This document shows positions 51,871-60,560 of a DNA stretch of 64,000 nt, piece by piece (positions within the stretch are counted from its first letter, which is position 1; each line of letters starts with the position of its first letter). Position numbers and translations under genes: made by a program. Origin of the DNA: Ignavibacteriales bacterium (GTDB lineage Bacteria > Bacteroidota > Ignavibacteria > Tepidaquicellales > Tepidaquicellaceae); the NCBI GenBank assembly GCA_020635255.1, contig JACKAC010000001.1:248001-312000 (forward strand), given 5' to 3'. Below the pieces are notes generated by a model, which saw only the letters and a list, made by a program, of their open reading frames with translations, was not told the origin of the DNA and did not search any database.

Positions 51871-52726
51871 TTATCCCTTTGGTTTTTATTGCTTCAAATT
51901 CGTTTATTGTATAAGAATCTTTCCGTACCCGTTCGAAATAATCAATCATGTTTTCTGCATATGCTTTATTATGAATTATAATATCTGCTTCATTATGCCT
52001 GGGTATTGTTTTGTCCTGCACATTAAGGAAGACCGTTTCCCTGTCGAATATGGTCATGTTAGGTAAGCGGGTTTCGGATATCCTCAGGTCTTCTCCGTAT
52101 GATTCGAACTTCCTGCAGATGCTGATCAGATCACCAATGTCTACATTTGACCACTGTCCGTCCTTTTTCACTCTGAAATTATAGCTGGCTTCGTACAACG
52201 AATGTATCTTGCCTCCGTTTTTAAAGAACTTCTTTGCTATCGCGTCTATTTCGTCCGAGACATAACCTTCTAACCGTATCATAAAGTGTATTTCTTTTTT
52301 CGCCTTTTTAAAAAGTTCAATAAACTTTGTATGCCTGTGTTGATTAAATCCTCGTACGACTTCGATGTTTGTAATTTTGCTTTCGTCATCCTCTTCAGTT
52401 TTATATAAAGGTTTTAGCTCTTCAAAAGAATCTTTTATTCCTTCGAGATTCTTTTTGTAGTTCGAGTGGAGTTCCTTTTCCATTTTATCGGCAATGATCA
52501 CAGGATCGATCAGCTGAAACATCATAATGGAATTGGTCTCGATCTCGTTGCAATAGCCGCGCTCGACAAAGCTTCTCAGTACTTCATACACCTTGGGCCT
52601 CGGAACATTGGATTTCTTTGCAATCTCCGATGCACTCATTAGCGACCCTTTTAGAAGTACCAGAAAAACTTTCGATTCGTATTCTTTTAAACCTAGAGTT
52701 CTTAATTTGGTGAGAATATCCATCAA
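51857..52726 (-). CDS. TrmB-like transcriptional regulator (copy 1)
   Basis: 289 aa. The N-terminal winged helix-turn-helix is of the TrmB type: LRTLGLKEYESKVFLVLLKG, SASEIAKKSNVPRPKVYEVL, then the wing RGYCNEIETN. A linker with coiled-coil character leads to a C-terminal sensor domain (about 115-285) with KEIHFMIRLEG and LPNMTIFDRETVFLNVQDK. It is a paralogue of the regulator at 61283-62176 along its full length. The frame opens with TTG-ATG; the TTG lies at the same distance (24 nt) from the shared upstream element as in copy 2. It overlaps the T9SS cargo gene it precedes. TrmB relatives usually sense sugars; the ligand here is unknown. Confidence 0.9.
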   Translation of the reverse strand: MMDILTKLRTLGLKEYESKVFLVLLKGSLMSASEIAKKSNVPRPKVYEVLRSFVERGYCNEIETNSIMMFQLIDPVIIADKMEKELHSNYKKNLEGIKDSFEELKPLYKTEEDDESKITNIEVVRGFNQHRHTKFIELFKKAKKEIHFMIRLEGYVSDEIDAIAKKFFKNGGKIHSLYEASYNFRVKKDGQWSNVDIGDLISICRKFESYGEDLRISETRLPNMTIFDRETVFLNVQDKTIPRHNEADIIIHNKAYAENMIDYFERVRKDSYTINEFEAIKTKGINEVN

Positions 52727-52747
52727 AATTGTTGTAACTGGTAGTTA

Positions 52748-52779
52748 GTACAATATTACATATTCTAATTAATTTGTCA
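52748..52779 (-). promoter_or_regulatory. conserved promoter/operator element upstream of TrmB-like copy 1
   Basis: Plus-strand ACAATATTAC-N14-TTGTCAA (52750-52780), identical in both arms and in spacing to the element before copy 2, while the 14 central bases differ. Read on the coding strand it is TTGACA-N16-TAATAT, close to a sigma-70 promoter, with the -10 26 nt before the TTG start. The arms form an imperfect dyad that could bind the regulator itself. Confidence 0.7.
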
Positions 52780-52841
52780 AGAGAATTTTTTGGTGTGCAT
52801 TATGTTGTTGAAAATCAATTATATAATTTAGTAAAATAAAG

Positions 52842-52864
52842 AAGGCGGGCTCGGTACCCGCCTT
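52842..52864 (-). terminator. terminator after the PorV-like gene
   Basis: Stem AAGGCGGG/CCCGCCTT with a 7-nt loop, followed on the minus strand by a U-rich tract (CTTTATTTTA). It ends the long operon containing the TonB-dependent receptor and isolates the promoter of TrmB-like copy 1. Confidence 0.75.
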
Positions 52865-52910
52865 GAGAGAGTGAGATGAAAGGAGTTAATAAATTAAAGG
52901 AGTAATATAT

Positions 52911-52933
52911 ATCCCGGGTGATTAACCCGGGAT
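52911..52933 (-). terminator. second hairpin after the PorV-like gene
   Basis: A perfect 9-bp stem ATCCCGGGT/ACCCGGGAT with a 5-nt loop, 18 bp past the stop codon. No U-run follows directly, so it may stabilise the mRNA end or pause polymerase ahead of the terminator at 52842. Confidence 0.55.
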
Positions 52934-52950
52934 TGGTGCCGCTTCAAGTT

Positions 52951-53994
52951 TTAGAAACCAACATTCAAAGTGAAGTATTGGTTTGTTGAATTAAATCCGT
53001 CTTCGTTCACTATTCTATATGCATAATCGAATCCTAATGAAATTCTTCCGAACGGATATTTTAGTCCTGCTCCAAAAGAAGGACCGAAAAGTGCTTCATC
53101 GCCTTCCTTTTGAGGGTAGTAAACGCCTGCCCCGCGCAGAAAGAAATTATTATTATAGTTGTATTCCAATCCTAACTTATACTCATCACTAGTGAATGTC
53201 GAGTTTTGGAAAGTGCTGGAGACTGATATATTATTATTTTTGCCGAATTGGGTCGAGTATGATAGTCCGATCTCAAGGTTTGTCGGAAGTTCGAATTCCT
53301 GCAGAGTAACCCTTCGTACAACAGTTACCCCATTTTCGATAAAAGTCCTATCCAGTCCCGGTCCGTCAAATTTCATTCTCGGTCCGAGGTTCTTAAGAGC
53401 AATTCCAAATCTTAATCCACTGCTTCCGGCTATGTATTGAATACCAAAGTCGAATGCTACTCCGGTAGCGCTTACGTCAGCTATGCTTTCATTTATCAGC
53501 TTTACATTGGTACCAAGCATGATCTTATCGGTCATTGCTCTTGCAAAGCTTAAATTTCCTACAATATAAGTAGGGGAGTATGTTGCTCCGGTTCCTTCCG
53601 GACTTTGTTCTGTCGTAATTTCAATAGGGTCGCCAAAATTCAATGCCCTGACAGATGCCCCTATAAAACCAAGATTTCCAACCTTTACAACGCCTGCAAA
53701 ATATTCCATATTAATATCTGCTATGTAATTCATGTGGGAGAACATTACTTCTCCGGTCTCTGAATTCAGCTGAGTCAGTCCGGCTGGATTCCAGTACATC
53801 GCTTCTATTCCTGAAACGCTCGCAAGGTTTGATCCTTGAAGGGAAGTACCTATAGAACCGACCGGAATAAGCAACTCGGGTGCAGCCAAGGTACCAAGTT
53901 TTGTCCTTGGTCCTGCATCAGCTTCTTTCCCGGCAGTCTGTATTATTATTACGACTGCTATTAGTAGTATGTATTTAATATATGCGATTTTCAT
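52951..53994 (-). CDS. PorV/PorQ-family outer-membrane protein, 347 aa
   Basis: A signal peptide (1-27) is followed by LLIPVGSIGTSLQGSNLASV and GIEAMYWNPAGLTQL, the FadL/PorV-type entry in which a small residue-rich helix plugs the barrel and M-x-W-N-P-A-G-L is the hallmark. The rest alternates amphipathic strands and short turns and ends with an aromatic residue (YFTLNVGF), as in a 14-stranded barrel. PorV-type proteins shuttle or anchor T9SS cargo at the outer membrane, which fits its position after a T9SS-like cargo gene. A 10-bp hairpin lies between that gene and this one. Confidence 0.88.
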   Translation of the reverse strand: MKIAYIKYILLIAVVIIIQTAGKEADAGPRTKLGTLAAPELLIPVGSIGTSLQGSNLASVSGIEAMYWNPAGLTQLNSETGEVMFSHMNYIADINMEYFAGVVKVGNLGFIGASVRALNFGDPIEITTEQSPEGTGATYSPTYIVGNLSFARAMTDKIMLGTNVKLINESIADVSATGVAFDFGIQYIAGSSGLRFGIALKNLGPRMKFDGPGLDRTFIENGVTVVRRVTLQEFELPTNLEIGLSYSTQFGKNNNISVSSTFQNSTFTSDEYKLGLEYNYNNNFFLRGAGVYYPQKEGDEALFGPSFGAGLKYPFGRISLGFDYAYRIVNEDGFNSTNQYFTLNVGF

Positions 53995-54016
53995 TTTTCT
54001 ATTCCTTTTAAGTTTT

Positions 54017-54043
54017 GGGAATGTCCACTAAACGGACATTCCC
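54017..54043 (-). promoter_or_regulatory. intercistronic hairpin before the PorV-like gene
   Basis: GGGAATGTCC and GGACATTCCC form a perfect 10-bp stem with a 7-nt loop in the 60-bp gap between the 1153-aa gene and the PorV-like gene. The stem is followed by AAAACTT and not by a U-run on the coding strand, so it is more likely an mRNA-processing or stability element than a full terminator. Confidence 0.7.
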
Positions 54044-54054
54044 GGTTTACTTAT

Positions 54055-57000
54055 TTAAAAGTCGATTCTCTCTTGAGCCGTCATCACAGCGAATTTCAAT
54101 ACACGGTTACCTATGCCGGGTGCCTCCACAAGCGCTATATACATTCCTGACGATATTGGTACGTTATCAAAATTCTTTAGGTCATATTGCATCGTTGAAC
54201 TCTGATCGTCCTTATTAAGCGTTCTTATCAGATCGCCGTTAAGGGTATATATCTTTATTGTACATTGTTCCGGAAGCCTTCTAAACGTTACAAACCTGTT
54301 AATTAAATTTGTCTGTAATGAATTGAAAGCGTAGAACGGATTCGGAACTATATTTATCTTTTCGAGATCATTCCTTGTCGAGGCAAGCTCGTTGTTTCCT
54401 ACGACAGGCTTGATTGTTGAAAATTCGTAATACAGCGGATACCCCGGATCGATATTCGGTTCCGTTATTGTATATGGGTAGATGGTGAATTTATCACCGG
54501 TTACGTATGCAGAACCACCTGCATTGATCAACTTCGGCGCCCAGACAAACATAATGTCGATCTGTTGCTGCTGCAGATAAAGATTTTTCGTTGTGTAGAA
54601 TGGATCCGGAGTCGAGCTGTAATCGGATTTCATAATGTATGTTACAAGCTTGCCGCCCAGTGTATCGGCAGAAGGTTCCCATCCTGCCGGTGCAGGACTT
54701 ACGTCATTAGATACGACGAATGCAACGTTTACCTGTCTTCTGCCGGTTCCGGAGCTGTCAGTTGGATCTACTTCATAGACTTTGAAAGGAACATCCACAA
54801 AATCCTGATAAATAAGGAAAATGTTCTGAGTTGCAGAGGTATCCAGGTACCTGTAAGCTTTTTGTCCGTTACCGGGTCCTGTAAATTCTATCTCTATATT
54901 CCTGGTTTGGTTAGCCTTTATTGTAGAGGGCTGACCGTTAAATGTAGTTTGTGTCGGCCAGGACAGGCTCATCATTCGTGACTGGAACGGTCTGTCCGGG
55001 CTATATATAAATTTACTTCCTTCGAGGTTTCTGTTTGCCGAAGGTGAGTAATCCCATCCATTCCTTCGGGTCTGGATACTGTCCGGTGAAAGCATTGTAC
55101 CTGTCTCATCGACTAGGTCTCTGATGACGCCGGTATTGTAGCTCTTTATCTTTTTAGCTTCGATCAATACACCGTCAAATATCCTTGCTGAATCCTGCGC
55201 TGAACCTGATGTGTATTTAAGATTGGTTTTCAGCGTATCGTATGATGTACCATTATTGACGCTTCTAAGGACATTATAGGTCGTATCAGGCGCTCTGTAC
55301 AGAACCTTATACTGTGCTGTGATCAATTGCTGTTGATTTACGACAACAGGTATTACACCAAGGTCGCGTCTGTTCGTATTTATTGTGTCGGAGTTTTGAA
55401 GTGTATATTCCGTTCCCGCAACAGGGGCTTCCGGTGTTATCGTGATTATTGCGCTTAGGATCGAGTTTGTTATTATCGTCCTCTGGCTCGAATTTGTCGG
55501 ATGAGTTCTGTTTGCATATGCTATAACTGCAAATTTATATGTGTTTCCATATATCAGATCAGATCTTCCTCCATTCTCATCAGGGAAGTTGGTCTTTGAA
55601 ATAGTTATTGACCGGTTGATACCGCCATTTGGGAATCCATCCGGCGCCGCAAAACCATACGGAGGGACTACAGGTATAATACTCTTTATTGTAGTGTCGC
55701 CGGCAGTTACTTCAATAGTATCCAGAATAGTACCAATATTATCGGTCTTATCATAGATAGCAAGTAGTGAAACATTGTCCGTAAACAATGTACTTGGATC
55801 CGTAAAATCCGGATAGCTTGTTGCCGATCTATTCACTTCATAGATCTCATATCCCTGGAAAACGAGATAACTGCTGTCAGCTGCCGGTTGTAACAAGGTG
55901 TCAAGTATTCTATACATCTCGGAAGTATCTCCCCATGAAAGCGTAATATTGCATGTACCGATGTCACTTGCCTGTTGAATACTGTAATCTACAACCGGTA
56001 ATGGTGGAGGAGGATTAACTTTGAAGTTAGCATTAAAAAGATTCTGAGCCACCTGATCCAGTTCTCTCAATTTAGTTACTGCGTTCAGGTTGTTGGAGCC
56101 TTTTTGAACGAACTGGGCTAATACAATTCTCTGTGTATCGTTTGGGTTTATTGTAAAGTTTGCATCGCCGGAGTTAAAGATAAATCTTCTATCTCCGGGA
56201 GGACTTACCGATACCGTACCGGTTGTACCGCCGCAGTTGTTTACATATGCTTGCGATGGTGTATTGTTTACGCCTGTTATTTCTGTCCAGCCTGCTCCTG
56301 TTTCGGGATCTCCCGCATAGCAGTATTTTGTTGCCTGTAAATTAGACGGGTACAGGTAAGGACTTCCGTCCTTTTTAATACCGGTCATATAGTTATATGC
56401 TTCGATCGGTTGTTGAGGATCCTGCTCACATGTAGCTCCTCCTGAGCCGGTATTTGTAAAGTACATAAATGATGTTAGCCCTAGAAGTCTCCAGCCTGTT
56501 TTAACCCTTTTGTTGGGTGATCCCGGAGGATCGTAAAACACAACTGAGTCTGATGGATTCCCTGTGAATATTTCAGGACTTTTAAAGAAATCCATGCCTG
56601 AAGCAGGAGGATTTTGTCCATAGGTAGGCGGTGCTCCGGTACCATCAACATTATCCGAATTGTAGCAATATGCAAAGTCGTTTACTTTCCTTTGAACAAT
56701 TGCAGTATCGCATCCAATGTAGTCATCCTGGGCATCACCAAGGTCAGGATCTACTACAACACTAAAATGTGTTTGATTCCATGCCTTACTGCCTTTATTA
56801 ATAACTACCCAATTGACGAACTGCAGGTTTTCAAGCCCCTGAGTATTATATGCCCAGAGAGTCAATTGTACCTGTGCGTTTATAGGAGTAGTACCGCCGG
56901 AAAATCCTTCACTTTGAGAATGATTTTCTGGAAATGCATCTGTCAAACAGACAAACATAGTTTGGGTTGCATCTTTGATCCCCGGTCTGTCTGTTCCCGG

Positions 57001-57516
57001 GTCGTAGGTACCATTCTGATTTACATCTACATACGGTGCTCCGAAAGGAACCATTAGTCCCCAGTTGTCATAATCCGGGTTTACACCTGGTACATCAGTA
57101 TCATAGACCCTGTATATTTTGAAAATGTCAGATGAAACCGGGGTACCGTTATCAATATATCCCGGCTGGTACTCACCGTTATATGAGGCTGTTGCAAGTC
57201 TAAGTGAACCTTCAATGTAAGTTCCTATAGATAGCCCTGCTGTAAATATCGCAAATCGATTAGAACCTTTGGGATACATAAATCCCGGTGTATTATTTGT
57301 CCTTATATCCTGATCAAAAGTACCCGAGTTTTGAATCCACGTATCTACATTATTGGGATCGAAACGCGTTTGTGACTTAATGAACGAGTTCGGATTATCA
57401 CCTTGTGTCAGTTTATAAGGATCATCCGCGCCGATGATCCTTACGCGGGGTTTTGATTCGATCACCCCCGCGCTCAGGAGCATTAGCAATATTATTATTA
57501 TAATTCTGTGTCTCAT
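54055..57516 (-). CDS. large exported surface protein, paralogue family member without standard sorting end (1153 aa)
   Basis: A signal peptide (1-21) precedes the shared body: NSGTFDQDIRTNNTPGFMYP, NWGLMVPFGAPYVDVNQNGT (164 on) and CEQDPQQPIEAYNYM, plus SPPGDRRFIFNSGDA. A fibronectin-like and further beta-rich region of about 600 residues follows. The C-terminal 90 residues (FVTFRRLPEQCTIKIYTLNG, DNVPISSGMYIALVEA) are built like a T9SS sorting domain, but the NPFNPST entry is reduced to NPFYAFN and the end is AQERIDF without the terminal Lys. It sits 20 bp after the TonB receptor gene and before the PorV-like gene in one operon, so a special partnership with these is plausible. Confidence 0.9.
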   Translation of the reverse strand: MRHRIIIIILLMLLSAGVIESKPRVRIIGADDPYKLTQGDNPNSFIKSQTRFDPNNVDTWIQNSGTFDQDIRTNNTPGFMYPKGSNRFAIFTAGLSIGTYIEGSLRLATASYNGEYQPGYIDNGTPVSSDIFKIYRVYDTDVPGVNPDYDNWGLMVPFGAPYVDVNQNGTYDPGTDRPGIKDATQTMFVCLTDAFPENHSQSEGFSGGTTPINAQVQLTLWAYNTQGLENLQFVNWVVINKGSKAWNQTHFSVVVDPDLGDAQDDYIGCDTAIVQRKVNDFAYCYNSDNVDGTGAPPTYGQNPPASGMDFFKSPEIFTGNPSDSVVFYDPPGSPNKRVKTGWRLLGLTSFMYFTNTGSGGATCEQDPQQPIEAYNYMTGIKKDGSPYLYPSNLQATKYCYAGDPETGAGWTEITGVNNTPSQAYVNNCGGTTGTVSVSPPGDRRFIFNSGDANFTINPNDTQRIVLAQFVQKGSNNLNAVTKLRELDQVAQNLFNANFKVNPPPPLPVVDYSIQQASDIGTCNITLSWGDTSEMYRILDTLLQPAADSSYLVFQGYEIYEVNRSATSYPDFTDPSTLFTDNVSLLAIYDKTDNIGTILDTIEVTAGDTTIKSIIPVVPPYGFAAPDGFPNGGINRSITISKTNFPDENGGRSDLIYGNTYKFAVIAYANRTHPTNSSQRTIITNSILSAIITITPEAPVAGTEYTLQNSDTINTNRRDLGVIPVVVNQQQLITAQYKVLYRAPDTTYNVLRSVNNGTSYDTLKTNLKYTSGSAQDSARIFDGVLIEAKKIKSYNTGVIRDLVDETGTMLSPDSIQTRRNGWDYSPSANRNLEGSKFIYSPDRPFQSRMMSLSWPTQTTFNGQPSTIKANQTRNIEIEFTGPGNGQKAYRYLDTSATQNIFLIYQDFVDVPFKVYEVDPTDSSGTGRRQVNVAFVVSNDVSPAPAGWEPSADTLGGKLVTYIMKSDYSSTPDPFYTTKNLYLQQQQIDIMFVWAPKLINAGGSAYVTGDKFTIYPYTITEPNIDPGYPLYYEFSTIKPVVGNNELASTRNDLEKINIVPNPFYAFNSLQTNLINRFVTFRRLPEQCTIKIYTLNGDLIRTLNKDDQSSTMQYDLKNFDNVPISSGMYIALVEAPGIGNRVLKFAVMTAQERIDF

Positions 57517-57536
57517 TTTTCGTGATGTTTTGTGTT

Positions 57537-60401
57537 TTAGAAACTGACTTTCAATCCGAACCTGATCTGTCTTGGCGTTCCCCAGTTAGTCACTGTCTTT
57601 ATCCTTTCATAGAAATTCTCTTTGTAAACTTCGCTTTGAATACTTCCTGTTGGTGTTTGCAGGTATCCGTTATCATAGGGACTTCCTGTTGCACCATAGA
57701 CGCTGTTAACTAATTCGCTGTTAAGTACGTTCAAAGCGTAGATATAGAAATTCCAGGATGTTTTCCAAATGTTCACAGTCTTATCCAGTCTCATGTCGAG
57801 TCTTAGATTCCATCCGGTATACACTTCATTCTTTGTTGATACTGCATTGCCGTCATCGAGGAAAGCTCCCTTTGGAAGGTCCCTTGAAGTATATGGTCTT
57901 CCGCTATTAAAGCTAAATAGTGTGTTTAGACCCAGGTTTGAAAGAACTCCTCCCCAGAATCCTTTAGGTACGTCATCCGATCCAAATCTGTAATCAGCAT
58001 TAATGATTCCGGTATGTCTTTGGTCATAATCGAGCGGGAATTCAAATACCGGAAGTTCACCTGTCTGGTTATTTGCGAGTGCGAACTTAGTATTTGGATC
58101 TGATCCTACACCTGATGCATAAAGAAGTGTATAAGCAATATCTACTGAGAGCCTGTTAGTTCTTCTCATACTTAGATAAAAATCGATACCTCTTGAAATA
58201 CTAAAGTCGGAATTGTAGTAAAGAGCATAACCGGAAGGTACGGTTGCCGATCCGGCTATTCTTGTTATTCCGATCTGGTCGGTTGTTTCTCTATAATAAA
58301 CCGTTGCGCCGAAATTTACTATGTCACCTACCTGCTGTTTAAAACCGACTTCATAAGATGTCAGTTTTTCAGGTTGCAGTGATGAGTTTTCAACAACGTT
58401 CTGTACTGAGTTTGAGAAGAATTTCTGGAATGCAAGTTTATTAATGTATAAGAAATCTAAAGGTGGCATTTGAACGAATTTGCCATAATTTGCTATAAAT
58501 ACTGTCTTATCGGTGATCGGGAATGAGAATCCAAGCCTTGGGCTGATATTAATGTCCGCAGAGCTTTGTTCATAGTCGTCTGAGCTTAGGAGCTGACCGT
58601 CTGCTCCTATAAGATCATAAGGATCCTTTATTACATCTGTATTAACGTCTAGGTAATCCATACGTAAGCCAACATTAACCAGGAAGTCACCGAAATCTAT
58701 TTTATCTCTTAGGTAAGCAGCTCCAATGATTGGATGCTTTGAGTTAATATCTTCATCAGATACAATCTGGTTGCCGTATTGATCGCGAATGTCATATCCA
58801 TATGAGTTTAGCAGTACGTTTCGTCCGAACCATAGATCTTCCGGCTTTACTGCAAGCTGTCCTGTATTCGGGTCTATCGGGTTGTTTGCTACACCGGCTG
58901 GATTTAAAAATACTTTCTTAAGTGTGTGGTATCTGTACTCACCGCCAAACTTAAGTTCATGCTTACCGGTCTTTTTGGTTAAGAGGTTTAACGAAGCATC
59001 TAGCTTTCCGCCAAGGTAATTAAGTTCCTTCTTGTCGTATTGATTGAATACTCGTCCATATTTCCTGAATACGTTTCCTGTCGATTCATCGTCACCAAGT
59101 ACGTTACCCTGTACTGTCAAACCCGGGTTGCTTAAAGTGTCACCGTATGCAAACCAATCTGAGAGGAACCATGCATCACCGGTTTCGTCTATTGAATTGT
59201 AATAATTTCCCTGTAGTTCATAGAAGAAATTATCCGATATTTGGTGTGAGATCCTAGCGTAATACTGGTTATCCCTAATAAGCTGTAATGGATTCCTGCT
59301 TGAATTTTTCTTAAGATAACTTTGTACAAAATTTCTCTGGTGGTTATCGGTTACCAGTGCTCCCATCTTTAATGTGATGGGCGGACCGTTCTTTAATGAA
59401 AGAAGGTCGAATGTAAGTCTTCCGCTGTAGTTCCAGATTTGCTGGCTGTAGTTAGGAATGATACCGTCTTCGAATAACTGATCGGCTATCCAGCTTGGTC
59501 CCCTGACTTTAAGATACTGCCGCTCTACAGAAGTGTAAAAGTTTATTACCGATGCCAGGTTCTTTGAAGGAATTAACGGACCGCCAAAAGACACATTATA
59601 AAGATTGTATCCCTGTGCGGTGGTGTTATCCCAGCTTCCGTTAAATTCATCTGTTATTGCTTCGATCGATCCTGAATAACTGCTTGACCCGCTCCTCGTC
59701 GTAACGTTTATCTGTCCGCCGAGAGCATTTCCGTATTCAGCACCAAATCCACCGGTCAATACCGCGATCTCCTGCAAAAGGCTGTTGGGTACATAACCTG
59801 TTGAATTACCATTTACGGGGTTCGTCGTAGAAACACCGTCTATGATAACCTGGTTTTCGTTTGAACGCAGACCTCTGACATTGATGTTCTGACCTCTTTC
59901 ATCGGTTACAACACCTGATGTCTGGGCTGCAATATTCTGGATACCTCTCGTTCCTCTATTCTCTATCTGTTCACCGGTTACGATCGAACCTGTCTGGGTG
60001 ACGTCGAGGGCGCTTCGCTGGGCGATAATATCGCCTCCTTCAATGACTAAACCGCCTACTTCACCCATTCTGAAGTCGACATTCGCGACCTTATCAACAG
60101 AGACCTTTATATTTTGCACGATTATACTATCGTACCCAATATAATCGGCCTGAACGCTGTAAGTTCCGACATCTACGTTAATTATTCTATATTCGCCATT
60201 TTCGTTGGTCTGGGTAGCCTTATTGGTCCCGACTATCCTGACTATGGCGCCTTCCAAAGGTGTGTTATCATTGGCGTCAATTACAGTTCCTCCTATACTT
60301 CCCGTAGTTTGAGCATAAGAAGATGAATTGACAAATAGATAGGAAATTATTACAATAATAACTGACAAAAATCCTTTGGAGAGAATTTTTGGGTGTCTCA
60401 T
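57537..60401 (-). CDS. TonB-dependent receptor with N-terminal carboxypeptidase-like domain, 954 aa
   Basis: Signal peptide (to about YAQ) followed by a CarboxypepD-reg domain (GSIGGTVIDANDNTPLEGAI), then a plug domain (TGEQIENRGTRGIQNIAAQT, NVRGLRSNENQVIIDGVSTT, GFGAEYGNALGGQINVTTRS) and a 22-strand-type barrel to the end (PRQIRFGLKVSF, terminal Phe). No obvious TonB box or SusC-type signal is seen and no SusD gene is adjacent. The start at 60401 has a Shine-Dalgarno AGGAGAG and gives a normal signal peptide; the frame upstream enters a structured leader. Substrate unknown; the neighbours are surface proteins. Confidence 0.93.
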   Translation of the reverse strand: MRHPKILSKGFLSVIIVIISYLFVNSSSYAQTTGSIGGTVIDANDNTPLEGAIVRIVGTNKATQTNENGEYRIINVDVGTYSVQADYIGYDSIIVQNIKVSVDKVANVDFRMGEVGGLVIEGGDIIAQRSALDVTQTGSIVTGEQIENRGTRGIQNIAAQTSGVVTDERGQNINVRGLRSNENQVIIDGVSTTNPVNGNSTGYVPNSLLQEIAVLTGGFGAEYGNALGGQINVTTRSGSSSYSGSIEAITDEFNGSWDNTTAQGYNLYNVSFGGPLIPSKNLASVINFYTSVERQYLKVRGPSWIADQLFEDGIIPNYSQQIWNYSGRLTFDLLSLKNGPPITLKMGALVTDNHQRNFVQSYLKKNSSRNPLQLIRDNQYYARISHQISDNFFYELQGNYYNSIDETGDAWFLSDWFAYGDTLSNPGLTVQGNVLGDDESTGNVFRKYGRVFNQYDKKELNYLGGKLDASLNLLTKKTGKHELKFGGEYRYHTLKKVFLNPAGVANNPIDPNTGQLAVKPEDLWFGRNVLLNSYGYDIRDQYGNQIVSDEDINSKHPIIGAAYLRDKIDFGDFLVNVGLRMDYLDVNTDVIKDPYDLIGADGQLLSSDDYEQSSADINISPRLGFSFPITDKTVFIANYGKFVQMPPLDFLYINKLAFQKFFSNSVQNVVENSSLQPEKLTSYEVGFKQQVGDIVNFGATVYYRETTDQIGITRIAGSATVPSGYALYYNSDFSISRGIDFYLSMRRTNRLSVDIAYTLLYASGVGSDPNTKFALANNQTGELPVFEFPLDYDQRHTGIINADYRFGSDDVPKGFWGGVLSNLGLNTLFSFNSGRPYTSRDLPKGAFLDDGNAVSTKNEVYTGWNLRLDMRLDKTVNIWKTSWNFYIYALNVLNSELVNSVYGATGSPYDNGYLQTPTGSIQSEVYKENFYERIKTVTNWGTPRQIRFGLKVSF

Positions 60402-60422
60402 TTTTGTCTCTCCTATTTTAAG

Positions 60423-60522
60423 AGGCTGTAAGTTAGGCAAGATTTTTAAGTTTGGTCTAGTATTGAGGGCGCAATTTCTAGACTTTTAGATAACCAAATC
60501 TCTGCTTTTATCCTTACAGCCT
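60423..60522 (-). promoter_or_regulatory. structured 5' leader of the TonB-dependent receptor gene
   Basis: Three nested complementary pairs lie in the 160-bp gap: AGGCTGTAAG (60423-60432) with CTTACAGCCT (60513-60522), TTTG (60451-60454) with CAAA (60495-60498), and GTCTAG (60455-60460) with CTAGAC (60478-60483). The near arm ends 9 nt before the Shine-Dalgarno at 60408-60414, so folding could change ribosome access. It resembles no riboswitch class that I can name. A U-run lies upstream, not after the stem, so it is not a normal terminator. Confidence 0.55.
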
Positions 60523-60560
60523 TCTTTTTTTGGTAAAAAAAAGGTTTATAAGTTTAAAGT

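Noticed and set aside
60423..60522. Leader of the TonB receptor as a known riboswitch (cobalamin, TPP)
   Set aside because: I could not find the conserved B12-box or thi-box cores; only nested complementary arms are supported.
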